A DNA stretch of 64,000 nt, from the NCBI GenBank assembly GCA_963607345.1, contig CAVDBL010000005.1:1-64000 (forward strand), read 5' to 3'. The position numbers and the translations under genes are program-made. The DNA is from W3P20-009 sp963607345 (GTDB lineage: Bacteria; Bacteroidota; Bacteroidia; Bacteroidales; Marinilabiliaceae). This document shows, piece after piece, positions 37,703-45,991 of the stretch (the first letter of the stretch is position 1; every line of letters begins with the position of its first letter). The notes beneath the pieces are model-generated. The model was not told the origin of the DNA and did not search any database. It saw only the letters and a list, made by a program, of their open reading frames with translations.

Positions 37703-39685
37703 ATGTTCGAGAACCGAAAACTTGTGGTCGGAGGATTGATGATCCTCTTTGGTCTGATCATCATCGCAAGACTCCTCTATGTGCAGATCCTGACGGACGA
37801 CTATCGTGAGGCCGCCGACATGAACTCGCGCCGCAAGGTTGTCCAGTACCCCTCGCGCGGACTCATCTACGACCGCACGGGCAAGCTCCTCGTCTCCAAC
37901 CAGCCTGTCTACGACATTGTCATCGTCCCCAAGGAGGTTGCTCCTTTTGATAGTGTCGATTTCTGCCAGACTGTTGGCATCGACATGCCCACGCTCCGCA
38001 AGCTCTTCGACAATGTCCGTCTACAAATCCGTCGACGCCGCGCCTCGCAGCATAAGCCCGTCATCTTCCTCCGACAGATTTCTGACGAGACTTACGCCGC
38101 ACTCCAAGAGAAGCTCTACCGCCTCAAAGGTTTCTACGCCCAACGTCGTACCCTCCGCAAATACGAGTACCCGGTGGCGGCTAATGTCCTCGGCTATGTT
38201 GGTGAGGCGAGCGACAAGTTCATCGAGAAGAACCCCTACTACGCCCCAGGCGACTATGTCGGCATCTCTGGCATCGAGAGCTCCTTTGAGGAAGACCTTC
38301 GTGGCAAAAAGGGCGTCAACTACATTATGGTCGACGTGCTTGGTCGTACGAAGGGCGAACTCTATGAGGGTAAGTATGATACGGCAGCAGTCTCGGGTCG
38401 CGACTTGACTCTCTCGCTCGACATCGACCTCCAAGCCTACGGCGAGAAACTCATGCAAGGCAAGACAGGCAGCATCGTGGCCATCCGACCCCAGACGGGC
38501 GAGATTCTCGCCATGGTCTCCGCACCAACTTACGACCCAAGCCTCCTCGTCGGTCGCCAACGCTCTGTCAACTTCCCGATCCTCTCGACCGACCCCACAA
38601 AGCCGCTCTTCAACCGTGCCATCCAAGCATGGTATCCACCTGGCTCTACTTTCAAGACAATCAACGCCCTCATAGGTCTCGCCGAAGGAACTGTGACGCC
38701 CAACACGCGCTACCCGTGCAGCCATGGCTACACCATCGGCTCTTTCCACCTCGGGTGCCACGGCCACGCCTCGCCCCTCGACCTCCGACAGTCGATACAG
38801 AACTCCTGCAACGCCTACTATTGCTATGAGTTCCGCGAGCTGATAGACAATAAGAAGTTCGGCAGCGTCAAGGTGGGTCTCGACTGTTGGAAAGACCACC
38901 TTGTCAAGTTCGGTCTCGGCTACAAGCTCGGCATCGACATTGCCAACGAGAATCGTGGTTTCATTCCCAACTCCGCATACTACGATAAGGTGAAGGGCAA
39001 AAACTGGAACTCCCTCGGTGTCGTCTCTCTCTCCATCGGCCAGGGTGAGTTGCTTCTGACCCCAATCCAGATGGCAAATGTTGCTGCTACGATAGCCAAT
39101 AAGGGATGGTTCATAACGCCTCACGTGGTTCACAAGATTTCAGGAGGTCATATCGACAGCCTCTACACGCAACGTCGTGAGACGGGTATCGATACCGCGG
39201 CTTTCACAGTCGTGCAAGACGGCATGGAGGCTGCCGTGTGGAGCCCATTCGGCGGCACAGCGCGAGCTGCCCAGATTCCAGGCATCAAGGTGTGTGGCAA
39301 GACAGGAACGGCTCAGAACCCACATGGTCGCGACCACTCCATCTTCATGGCCTTCGCTCCTCGTGAGAATCCGCAAATCGCAATCTCCGTTTATGTTGAG
39401 AATGCAGGTTTCGGCGCAACATGGGCTGCGCCAATTGCCGCCCTCATGATAGAGAAATACATCAATGGCTCTATCGACCCCGAGCGCAAATGGAAGGAGG
39501 ATCGCATCTTGGCAATGAGCACCATCAACCTTCCCCCGACGCAAGACAAGCAAAAGCCCAAGACGCAGCCAAAGCAGCAGAAGCAGCAACAGCCAGCCGA
39601 GGGCGGTACGCCTGCGCCATCAGCAACCGTGCCACAAGAGACCGAACCCTCAGAACCTAAAACCCAACAGCAAGATGCTCAGTGA
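37703..39685 (+). CDS. mrdA: Penicillin-binding protein 2 (elongasome transpeptidase)
   Basis: The class B PBP that cross-links lateral wall, 660 residues. N-terminal membrane helix at about 8-28, dimerisation domain (YPSRGLIYDRTGKLLVSN), then transpeptidase motifs PPGSTFKT (Ser315, Lys318), NSCN (Ser368, Asn370) and CGKTGTAQN (Lys533). The C-terminal ~50 residues are a Gln/Lys/Pro-rich low-complexity tail. rodA starts 11 bases before its stop codon, so the pair is translationally coupled, as their protein partnership requires. Confidence 0.97.
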   Translation: MFENRKLVVGGLMILFGLIIIARLLYVQILTDDYREAADMNSRRKVVQYPSRGLIYDRTGKLLVSNQPVYDIVIVPKEVAPFDSVDFCQTVGIDMPTLRKLFDNVRLQIRRRRASQHKPVIFLRQISDETYAALQEKLYRLKGFYAQRRTLRKYEYPVAANVLGYVGEASDKFIEKNPYYAPGDYVGISGIESSFEEDLRGKKGVNYIMVDVLGRTKGELYEGKYDTAAVSGRDLTLSLDIDLQAYGEKLMQGKTGSIVAIRPQTGEILAMVSAPTYDPSLLVGRQRSVNFPILSTDPTKPLFNRAIQAWYPPGSTFKTINALIGLAEGTVTPNTRYPCSHGYTIGSFHLGCHGHASPLDLRQSIQNSCNAYYCYEFRELIDNKKFGSVKVGLDCWKDHLVKFGLGYKLGIDIANENRGFIPNSAYYDKVKGKNWNSLGVVSLSIGQGELLLTPIQMANVAATIANKGWFITPHVVHKISGGHIDSLYTQRRETGIDTAAFTVVQDGMEAAVWSPFGGTARAAQIPGIKVCGKTGTAQNPHGRDHSIFMAFAPRENPQIAISVYVENAGFGATWAAPIAALMIEKYINGSIDPERKWKEDRILAMSTINLPPTQDKQKPKTQPKQQKQQQPAEGGTPAPSATVPQETEPSEPKTQQQDAQ

Positions 39686-41120
39686 CAATAGCTCCATGGC
39701 CTCATACCGAAAGGGTATAGACTGGCTGGCCGTCTTCCTCTACGTCCTGCTTGTAGGTTTCGGGTGGGCAAACCTCTATGCCGCCAACTACAATCCTGAA
39801 GTAGGAGCCCAGTTCTCGTTCGGGACTGAATATTCCAAGCAGCTCGTCTGGATAATTCTCTCTATCGGCTGCGCCGGTATCATCATGCTCTCCGATAGCA
39901 AGATTTTCGTCGAGATGTCGTGGGCTGTATACATAGTCTCGTTGTTGCTGCTGACCGTCGTGCTCTTTGTCGGCAAGGAGGTCTATGGTGCCAAGTCGTG
40001 GCTCATGCTCGGTCCCGTGGCCTTTCAGCCTGCCGAGTTCACCAAGATAGGCACGGCTCTCGTGCTTGCGCGAGTCATGAGTCGCTACGGTTTCCAGTTC
40101 AATTTCAAGAACTACGTCAAGCTCTTCACCATCATACTGATCCCCGTAGCCTACATCCTTCTTCAGAATGACACAGGTTCCGCCCTCGTCTATTTTGTCT
40201 TCTTGCTGGCAATGTTCCGTGAGGGCATGACGCCCCACATCCTTATCATCGGCTCGCTCTGCATAGCCGTCGCCATCGCGGCACTTCTTCTCGATGCCAC
40301 GCCCGTAATCATCTTCATAACCGTCGTCGCCATCGTCGCCATGCATATTCTCATGGCTCGGCAGCAATTGCCGTGGGGTGCCGCTCTCGCCCTTGGCATA
40401 GGTGCTGTTGTCGGTGTCGGCTTGTGGGCTGTCATGACATACGTCCTCAAACGTCAGATTATGGAGGACCTCTATTTCCTCGCTGGTATGGGGGCTGCCA
40501 CCTTGACGGCACTGCTTCTGTCTCTGTCTCATCGCCTGCGCGGTCTGTTGTGGCTGTTGGCGTATGTGTGGATTGCACTCTCTACGGCTTTTGCGACGAG
40601 CTATGTCTTTGAGAATGTCCTTGGCGACCACCAGCGCACTCGTATCAACGTGCTGTTCGGCATCGAGGACGACCCTCTCGGTGCGGGCTACAACGTCAAC
40701 CAGAGCCTCATTGCGATAGGCTCTGGAGGCGTGGCAGGCAAGGGTTATCTCGCCGGCACGCAGACTAAGTTGGATTTCGTGCCTAAGCAGACTACCGACT
40801 TCATCTTCTGTACGGTAGGTGAGGAGTGGGGCTTTCTCGGCAGTGCGGCTCTCGTCATCGTCTATGTCGTCTTCTTCCTTAGGATACTCCATTTGGCAGA
40901 AAAGCAACATTCCGTCTTCAGCCGCGTATACGGATATTGTGTGGCGGGGGTCTTCTTCTTCCACTTCACCATAAACATCTGCATGACAACAGGTCTTATG
41001 CCCGTCATCGGAATCCCGTTGCCGTTCTTCTCCTATGGAGGCTCGTCCCTATGGGGGTTCTCTGTCATGTTGTTCATATTCTTAAAGTTAGACACCGACC
41101 GTAACTTCCTTATCCGATGA
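39675..41120 (+). CDS. rodA: Peptidoglycan glycosyltransferase RodA
   Basis: A SEDS-family glycan polymerase, 481 residues, about ten membrane helices. Family motifs: WLMLGPVAFQPAEFTKIG, LLQNDTGSALVYFVF, GYNVNQSLIAIGSGG, VGEEWGF and IGIPLPFFSYGGSS. An extra region of about 80 residues with two or three hydrophobic segments (near 230-310) makes it longer than E. coli RodA, as usual in Bacteroidetes. The ATG at 39675 overlaps mrdA; an ATG at 39696 would also fit the family. Confidence 0.95.
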   Translation: MLSDNSSMASYRKGIDWLAVFLYVLLVGFGWANLYAANYNPEVGAQFSFGTEYSKQLVWIILSIGCAGIIMLSDSKIFVEMSWAVYIVSLLLLTVVLFVGKEVYGAKSWLMLGPVAFQPAEFTKIGTALVLARVMSRYGFQFNFKNYVKLFTIILIPVAYILLQNDTGSALVYFVFLLAMFREGMTPHILIIGSLCIAVAIAALLLDATPVIIFITVVAIVAMHILMARQQLPWGAALALGIGAVVGVGLWAVMTYVLKRQIMEDLYFLAGMGAATLTALLLSLSHRLRGLLWLLAYVWIALSTAFATSYVFENVLGDHQRTRINVLFGIEDDPLGAGYNVNQSLIAIGSGGVAGKGYLAGTQTKLDFVPKQTTDFIFCTVGEEWGFLGSAALVIVYVVFFLRILHLAEKQHSVFSRVYGYCVAGVFFFHFTINICMTTGLMPVIGIPLPFFSYGGSSLWGFSVMLFIFLKLDTDRNFLIR

Positions 41121-41734
41121 AGCAAATTCTCTCCTACTTCTTCAAGGGACTTCTCTACGTCGTCCCTGTCGCGGTGACTGTCTATGTCCTTGTAACGCTC
41201 GTCACTCTCGCCGACTCTCTTTTTGCCGTCGTCCCGTTTGTCAGGAGGGTGCCAGGCTCGGGGCTTATCCTCGTCCTTGTGCTCGTGACGCTCATAGGGT
41301 GGCTTGGCGGCAAGCTCCTGACGCCGAGCATCGTGTCGCTTTTTGACAACACGATGTCGCGCATGCCGTTCATCAAGCTTATCTACACCTCGGTTCGCGA
41401 CCTGATGAAAGCTTTCGTGGGTGAGAAGCGCAAGTTCGACCACCCTGTCATGGTCAAGATGGATGAGGCTGGGATGAACAACCGCCTCGGGTTCATAACG
41501 CAGTCCGACCTCTCGACCATAGGTCTCAACGGGATGGTTGCCGTCTACTGCCCATTCCCTTACAGCGTCATGGGTGACCTCATCGTTGTCCCTGCCGCCA
41601 ACGTACGTCCCCTTGAGGGCGTCAACTCCGTCGAGCTTATGAAACTCGTCGTGTCGGGTGGCGTCGCAGGCTCTGATGACAACGCGTCTTCTGGTTGCGA
41701 AACGTCAGATTCTGATAAAAAGCAAGCCGAATAG
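41117..41734 (+). CDS. DUF502 family membrane protein
   Basis: A 205-residue protein with two N-terminal membrane helices (about 8-28 and 53-75) and a soluble domain containing FIKLIYTSVRDLMKAF and FITQSDL, typical of DUF502. Function is unknown; homologues occur widely and a plant relative is membrane-associated. Its ATG overlaps the rodA stop as ATGA, so it is the last gene of the mre operon. Confidence 0.88.
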   Translation: MKQILSYFFKGLLYVVPVAVTVYVLVTLVTLADSLFAVVPFVRRVPGSGLILVLVLVTLIGWLGGKLLTPSIVSLFDNTMSRMPFIKLIYTSVRDLMKAFVGEKRKFDHPVMVKMDEAGMNNRLGFITQSDLSTIGLNGMVAVYCPFPYSVMGDLIVVPAANVRPLEGVNSVELMKLVVSGGVAGSDDNASSGCETSDSDKKQAE

Positions 41735-41756
41735 CAAGCTTTTTGCCTGCTCCCTA

Positions 41757-41787
41757 TTGCAAATCAGAATTCTTTGCCATAATTTTG
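41757..41787 (+). promoter_or_regulatory. tRNA-Ala promoter
   Basis: TTG at 41757-41759 and TAATTTTG at 41780-41787 are 20 bases apart, a full consensus match, about 40 bases before the tRNA. Confidence 0.8.
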
Positions 41788-41828
41788 CAGCGTCAAAGGG
41801 AGACGCCCTTGGCGATATTTGACATCTT

Positions 41829-41905
41829 GGGGGTATAGCTCAGTTGGCTAGAGCGTTTGAATGGCATTCAAAAGGTCACGGGTTCGACTCCCGTTATCTC
41901 CACCA
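41829..41905 (+). tRNA. tRNA-Ala (GGC)
   Basis: A cloverleaf of 74 bases plus an encoded CCA. The acceptor is GGGGGTA/TATCTCC, with the G3-U70 wobble that marks alanine tRNAs; the anticodon loop ATGGCAT gives GGC; the T-loop is GTTCGACTC. Unlike the tRNA-Phe genes, CCA is encoded. Confidence 0.96.
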
Positions 41906-42131
41906 CCTCTCGAAAGCAGAGACAAGGACATCACGAGTGGAACGATTTGCTACTTGCAACCACGTTAAAAAAGTGCTAAAAAGCCAACTTTTCATTTTGC
42001 TTTAGCATCCGTTCGAACTCGTATCCTTCTCGGTAATCAGCCAAGATGGGTGCGATTTTCCTTTATGCCCTTACCGCAAAGAGGCAAGTCGTTTTCTCCT
42101 TCTGTAACAATAAATTAGCGCATTAAGCAAA
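41906..42131 (+). other. tRNA-Ala to metK spacer, no gene seen
   Basis: This 226-base spacer contains no convincing ORF. TGCTAAA near 41978 and TTTAGCA near 42002 could form a hairpin. I do not recognise a SAM-binding riboswitch fold, although metK follows. A weak TAAATTAG box at 42111 could be the metK -7 element. Confidence 0.4.
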
Positions 42132-43433
42132 ATGTCTTACTTCTTCACTTCCGAGTCTGTCTCCGAAGGACACCCCGATAAAGTAGCCGACCAGATTTCT
42201 GACGCCATGCTCGACGCCATCCTCATTCAAGACGAGGAGAGCAAGGTGGCATGCGAGACCCTTGTGACGACAGGTCTCACCGTCGTTGCTGGCGAGCTCA
42301 GCACCAACGGCTACGTATCCGTCCAGGATGTCGCGCGCCGAGTCATCGACTCCATCGGATACAATAAGTCTGAGTACCAGTTCGACGCAATCTCCTGCGG
42401 TGTCATCTCCGCTCTCCACGGCCAGAGCCGCGACATCAACCAGGGTGTCGTCCGCGCCAACAAGGAGAAGCAGGGCGCAGGCGACCAGGGCATGATGTTC
42501 GGCTACGCATGCCGCGATACTGAGGAGTTCATGCCTCTCCCTATCTTCCTTGCCCATCGCCTCCTTGAGGAGCTCTCCAAGATCCGTCGTGAGGGAATGC
42601 TCATGACCTACCTCCGTCCCGACTCCAAGAGCCAGGTTACCGTAGAGTATTCTGACGACAACCGCCCTCTCCGCATCGACACCATCGTCATCTCCACTCA
42701 GCATGACGATTTCGCTCCCGAGGCGCAGATGCTCGCCACCATCAGCCGCGACGTCAAGGAGATCCTCATTCCGCGCGTCACCAAGAACCTCCCTGCCAAC
42801 ATAGCAGCCCTCTTCGAGGACGAGATCGTCATCCTCGACAACGCCACGGCTGGCAACCCTGCCGACGCCAACAAGCTCAAGCTCTTTGTCAACCCGACTG
42901 GCAAGTTCGTCATCGGTGGTCCTCATGGCGACACGGGTCTCACAGGTCGTAAGATTATTGTCGACACCTATGGCGGTAAGGGCGCGCATGGAGGCGGAGC
43001 GTTCTCTGGCAAGGACCCCTCCAAGGTCGACCGCTCGGCAGCCTACGCAGCGCGCCACGTGGCAAAGAACCTTGTAGCGGCAGGCGTGGCCGACGAGGTG
43101 CTCGTCGAGGTGGCATACGCCATCGGTATCGCTGAGCCCGTAGGTCTGTATGTCAACACCTATGGCACAAGCCATGTTGGTCTCACCGATGGTGAGATTG
43201 CCGAGAAGGTCCTCAAGATTTTCGACATGCGCCCCTACGCCATCATCGAGCGTTTCAAGCTGAAGAATCCTATCTACGAGCCCACCGCTTCCTATGGTCA
43301 CTTCGGTCGCAAGCCCGAGGTGCGCGAGGTCTCCATCTTCGTCAATGGGCGCACCTATACCAAGACTGTCGAGCTCTTCACGTGGGAGAAACTCGACTAT
43401 GTCGATAAGGTGAAGAAAGAGTTCGGTCTCTAA
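42132..43433 (+). CDS. metK: S-adenosylmethionine synthase
   Basis: Makes SAM from methionine and ATP, 433 residues. SESVSEGHPDKVADQISDA opens the protein; GAGDQGMMFGYA and GGAFSGKDPSKVDRSAAYA are the signature segments. The length is above the usual ~385 residues because of insertions in the middle, as in other Bacteroidetes MetK. It would supply the three methyltransferases in this window. A hairpin follows at 43461. Confidence 0.97.
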   Translation: MSYFFTSESVSEGHPDKVADQISDAMLDAILIQDEESKVACETLVTTGLTVVAGELSTNGYVSVQDVARRVIDSIGYNKSEYQFDAISCGVISALHGQSRDINQGVVRANKEKQGAGDQGMMFGYACRDTEEFMPLPIFLAHRLLEELSKIRREGMLMTYLRPDSKSQVTVEYSDDNRPLRIDTIVISTQHDDFAPEAQMLATISRDVKEILIPRVTKNLPANIAALFEDEIVILDNATAGNPADANKLKLFVNPTGKFVIGGPHGDTGLTGRKIIVDTYGGKGAHGGGAFSGKDPSKVDRSAAYAARHVAKNLVAAGVADEVLVEVAYAIGIAEPVGLYVNTYGTSHVGLTDGEIAEKVLKIFDMRPYAIIERFKLKNPIYEPTASYGHFGRKPEVREVSIFVNGRTYTKTVELFTWEKLDYVDKVKKEFGL

Positions 43434-43460
43434 AAAGAGCGTGCTTCGTATAAATATATC

Positions 43461-43496
43461 AAGCCACGTTTGGACATCATGCTCCAGACGTGGCTT
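43461..43496 (+). terminator. Hairpin after metK, probable terminator
   Basis: A 14-bp stem (43461-43474 with 43483-43496, one wobble) with an eight-base loop starts 28 bases after the stop codon. No T run follows, so termination may need a factor. Confidence 0.6.
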
Positions 43497-43546
43497 GACT
43501 GCGTAAAAAACTTAGGCTGTCAAGGCGCAAGTTCTTTTGCCGCAGA

Positions 43547-43577
43547 TTGCCTTTTGATAATTGTTTTCGTAACTTTG
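43547..43577 (+). promoter_or_regulatory. Promoter of the DUF177-rpmF operon
   Basis: TTG at 43547-43549 and TAACTTTG at 43570-43577 are 20 bases apart, a full consensus match, 26 bases before the ATG. Confidence 0.82.
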
Positions 43578-43603
43578 CGCCCTGAAATCGCATAGTCCGA
43601 AAG

Positions 43604-44167
43604 ATGGAAAAGGGAGATTACAGCATACCATTGAGGCAATTGCCCAACGGAAAGCACAGCTTCAGTTTCGACTGCGGCGACGACCTTTTCAGCCGTGTCG
43701 AAGGGGCTCTCGCCGAGCATGGCAACCTCCATGTCGATGTCGACGTAAGCAAGACCGACGAAATGATGGTTCTCGACTTCGACATAAACGGCACGATCGA
43801 GCAGCAATGCTCCGTGTGCCTTGGCAAGTTCGACTATCCGGTTGAAGACTGCGGCGAGCGCATAACAGTGAAGCTTGGCGACAAGTACGAGGAGCTCGAC
43901 GACGACCTCTATGAGGTTGACGCAGTATACGAGCGACTCGACCTTGCGCAGTGGATCTACGAGCAAGCGTGCGTCGTCCTGCCGATCAGACCGGAGCACC
44001 CTCTTGACGAGGACGGCAACCCCACTTGCGACGAGCAAATGCTCGACGAACTTGACAAGTACGTCGTCCATAGCGAGGAGGACGTGCGCCGAAAGTCCCG
44101 CGAGGCGCAAGGTCAACAGACCGACCCGAGGTGGGACGCCCTCAAGAAGCTGGCAGACAAAGAATAA
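43604..44167 (+). CDS. DUF177 (YceD-like) protein
   Basis: A 187-residue acidic protein of the DUF177 family, nearly always encoded just before rpmF. QQCSVCLGKFDYPV contains the family CxxC, and WIYEQACVVLPIRP the conserved central helix. In plants and E. coli, relatives affect 23S rRNA levels or processing, but the mechanism is not clear. rpmF starts 78 bases downstream and they very likely share a transcript. Confidence 0.9.
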   Translation: MEKGDYSIPLRQLPNGKHSFSFDCGDDLFSRVEGALAEHGNLHVDVDVSKTDEMMVLDFDINGTIEQQCSVCLGKFDYPVEDCGERITVKLGDKYEELDDDLYEVDAVYERLDLAQWIYEQACVVLPIRPEHPLDEDGNPTCDEQMLDELDKYVVHSEEDVRRKSREAQGQQTDPRWDALKKLADKE

Positions 44168-44245
44168 CAAAAGAATTCTACTCCGCCCTCCCATGGCGAG
44201 ACAAGAATAGTAAACTGATTAATTAACTAACAAACAAAAAAAGAA

Positions 44246-44431
44246 ATGGCACATCCTAAGCGAAACCATTCCAAGACCCGTCGCGACAAGCGCAGGACTC
44301 ACTACAAGGCAGTCGCTCCTGCAATCGGCGTATGCTCCAACTGCGGCGCTCCTATCAAGCTCCACACTGTCTGTGGTGAGTGCGGCTACTACCGTGGCAA
44401 GCTGGCCATCGAGAAAGAGGTTAACGCATAG
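44246..44431 (+). CDS. rpmF: 50S ribosomal protein L32
   Basis: A 61-residue ribosomal protein beginning MAHPKRNHSKTRRDKRR. The zinc ribbon is kept: CSNC at about 32-35 and CGEC at 45-48, so this is the zinc-binding (C+) form. It follows DUF177, as usual. fabH, often the next gene in the order, is not here. Confidence 0.97.
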   Translation: MAHPKRNHSKTRRDKRRTHYKAVAPAIGVCSNCGAPIKLHTVCGECGYYRGKLAIEKEVNA

Positions 44432-44452
44432 TGCAAGACCGTCTTTTGACAT

Positions 44453-44520
44453 GCGGAGCCCCAGCCGCAGTTAAATAATCTGGGGACAGGACCGTCGGTG
44501 GCGGATTCGCCAAGCCGACG
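44453..44520 (+). other. Nested inverted repeats downstream of rpmF
   Basis: GCGG (44453-44456) can pair with CCGC (44465-44468), while the overlapping CCCCAG (44459-44464) can pair with CTGGGG (44480-44485), so the two are mutually exclusive. A third, two-part stem joins CCGTCGG-type arms: 44493-44503 with 44508-44520. GACCGTC occurs twice (near 44437 and 44490). The region could be a structured 3' UTR or a small RNA ending at the terminator at 44524. Confidence 0.4.
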
Positions 44521-44523
44521 ATG

Positions 44524-44561
44524 ATTTGCCCTCGTCAGACTCGTGTCTGACGGGGGCAAAT
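44524..44561 (+). terminator. Terminator of the DUF177-rpmF operon
   Basis: A 17-bp stem (44524-44540 with 44545-44561, one wobble) with a four-base loop, followed by TGTTTATG. Confidence 0.82.
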
Positions 44562-44774
44562 TGTTTATGTGTATGATTATTCACTAAAAGTGGAGCGTTT
44601 GTATAAAATGCAATGTTGGTCGATACAATAAGTCTGTTCATCCGCATTTTTAACCGATAAGAGATAAATAAAGACAAAAAAAGCATTATATTTGCTTTAT
44701 ACGTGCGAATAGCGCAGACGTGCTGTTTGTGAAAGTTCACTCGACCCCCAATAAACATATCTATATAATCAACT
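44562..44774 (+). other. AT-rich spacer before the NUDIX gene
   Basis: Of the 343 bases between rpmF and the NUDIX gene, this last part is clearly AT-richer than the surroundings and has no ORF of note. The one element I recognise is the -7 box at 44687. Confidence 0.5.
44687..44694 (+). promoter_or_regulatory. -7 box of the NUDIX gene
   Basis: TATATTTG is a full consensus match. It lies 80 bases before the ATG. Confidence 0.55.
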
Positions 44775-45188
44775 ATGCAGACAACTGACGTGTCGTGTGC
44801 CGTAATCGTGCGGGAAGGCATGATATTGGCGGCCAGCAGGAACGATACCGTCTCGAATAGTGGCCAATGGGAATTTCCCGGAGGCAAGCCTCAGGAGGGG
44901 GAGACTCCGAGCGACTGCGTTGTGCGCCGCGTGAAGGAGGAGCTAAATGTCGACATCAGCGTCGTCGATAAGATGGAGCCATTCCACGTTGACGCCGATG
45001 GCAAGAAGAGCTATAACATCCATCCGTTCCTTGCCGAGATCGTAGAGGGCAATTTCGAGATGACCAACCACTCCAAAGCCGAGTGGTTCATGCCTATGCA
45101 GCTCATGAGCCTCGCATGGCCGGAGACCGACCTCCCCATCATCGACGAGATTGTCAACCGCATCTTCAAGAACGGCAAGCTTTTTTAG
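44775..45188 (+). CDS. NUDIX hydrolase (MutT-like) with altered NUDIX box
   Basis: A 137-residue MutT-type pyrophosphohydrolase, of the kind that removes oxidised nucleotides such as 8-oxo-dGTP. The sequence reads WEFPGGKPQEGETP then SDCVVRRVKEELNVDI. Against the NUDIX consensus GX5EX7REUXEEXGU, the Glu of the RE pair is Arg here (codons CGC CGC), and the Gly of XGU is Asn. The two metal-binding Glu of the EE pair remain. The RE glutamate is normally near-invariant, so activity may be reduced or changed. It is monocistronic, between its own promoter and a terminator at 45211. Confidence 0.85.
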   Translation: MQTTDVSCAVIVREGMILAASRNDTVSNSGQWEFPGGKPQEGETPSDCVVRRVKEELNVDISVVDKMEPFHVDADGKKSYNIHPFLAEIVEGNFEMTNHSKAEWFMPMQLMSLAWPETDLPIIDEIVNRIFKNGKLF

Positions 45189-45210
45189 AGGAGCGGCATA
45201 GAAGTAAAGC

Positions 45211-45248
45211 GAAGCGTCGGCAGGTGAAAAGACATCTGCCGACGCTTC
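45211..45248 (+). terminator. NUDIX gene terminator
   Basis: A 16-bp stem (45211-45226 with 45233-45248, one wobble) is followed by TGCTTTTG. Confidence 0.75.
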
Positions 45249-45312
45249 TGCTTTTGTGCGTCCAGAAGGCTTGGACGGGGCGAAAGGCGCCGAGCCCGAA
45301 GTATGGTTGGAG

Positions 45313-45361
45313 AAAAACAAATCGGCAACGAGGGAGGCTCTTGTGCCACCCCGTCGCCGAT
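45313..45361 (-). terminator. Terminator of the minus-strand polysaccharide/YfiR block
   Basis: On the minus strand a stem of about 13 pairs with wobbles (45361-45349 with 45334-45321) is followed by TTTGTTTTT. It lies 32 bases after the yfiR-like stop codon and faces the plus-strand NUDIX terminator. Confidence 0.75.
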
Positions 45362-45392
45362 AGGACGTATCGTTTAAGGTTCTATGGTTGCA

Positions 45393-45896
45393 TCAGTAGA
45401 CCTGAGTGCCTAACTGGTAAAGCTTTGGTGTCACCTTCAGTCCCTGTTTTGTGATGTTGCCTTCGTGGATCTCGTAGTTGAGCTTTCCCTTGTCGGGGGC
45501 GAAGGCTATGCTGGCGCCTTGGGCGCATTGCCCCTTCGTGCCGCTTACGATTAGGACCTTGTTGCCGGCTTGGGCGGACACGAGCTGCCCGATCTGTGAG
45601 GATTTTGCCTCTCCCAGATAGATGATGTCGCTCTTAGGAATGCCAGTAGCTGTTGCCGACTCGGAGACTTGTATGTTGCGGTCGCCTACTTTCTTGTTGT
45701 TAACGACTGTGCGCATCTCAGAGGTGAGGGCGTTGTCTCCGATGACAGTGATGATGAATGGTTTGCCGTTATCCTCCTGCGGCCAAGAGGTGTTGCGTGC
45801 GAAATTCAAGATGTACAAGGCCTGGAATTTGGCCATCTGCGCCCCGCATACCTGTGCGAGTGTCATGGTGAGCAGCAGGAGTAATAGTCTTTTCAT
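45393..45896 (-). CDS. YfiR-like periplasmic protein (DUF4154)
   Basis: A 167-residue exported protein: signal peptide at 1-19 ending in CGA, then AKFQALYILNFARNTSWP, ITVIGDNAL and VLIVSGTKG, which is the DUF4154/YfiR pattern. In Pseudomonas, YfiR restrains the diguanylate cyclase YfiN; Bacteroidetes homologues often sit beside sensor kinases, but none is next to this one. It lies 95 bases downstream of the glycosyltransferase on the same strand and could be read from that transcript or its own promoter; I see no clear box. Confidence 0.85.
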   Translation of the reverse strand: MKRLLLLLLTMTLAQVCGAQMAKFQALYILNFARNTSWPQEDNGKPFIITVIGDNALTSEMRTVVNNKKVGDRNIQVSESATATGIPKSDIIYLGEAKSSQIGQLVSAQAGNKVLIVSGTKGQCAQGASIAFAPDKGKLNYEIHEGNITKQGLKVTPKLYQLGTQVY

Positions 45897-45991
45897 TTTT
45901 ACTTATAGCTGTTTTAAGTGAGGTGTTTACTGATACGGCATGACGTGATATTTGTTGCGGTTTTACTGTTAAAAAGCGGTCGTGAGGTTCT

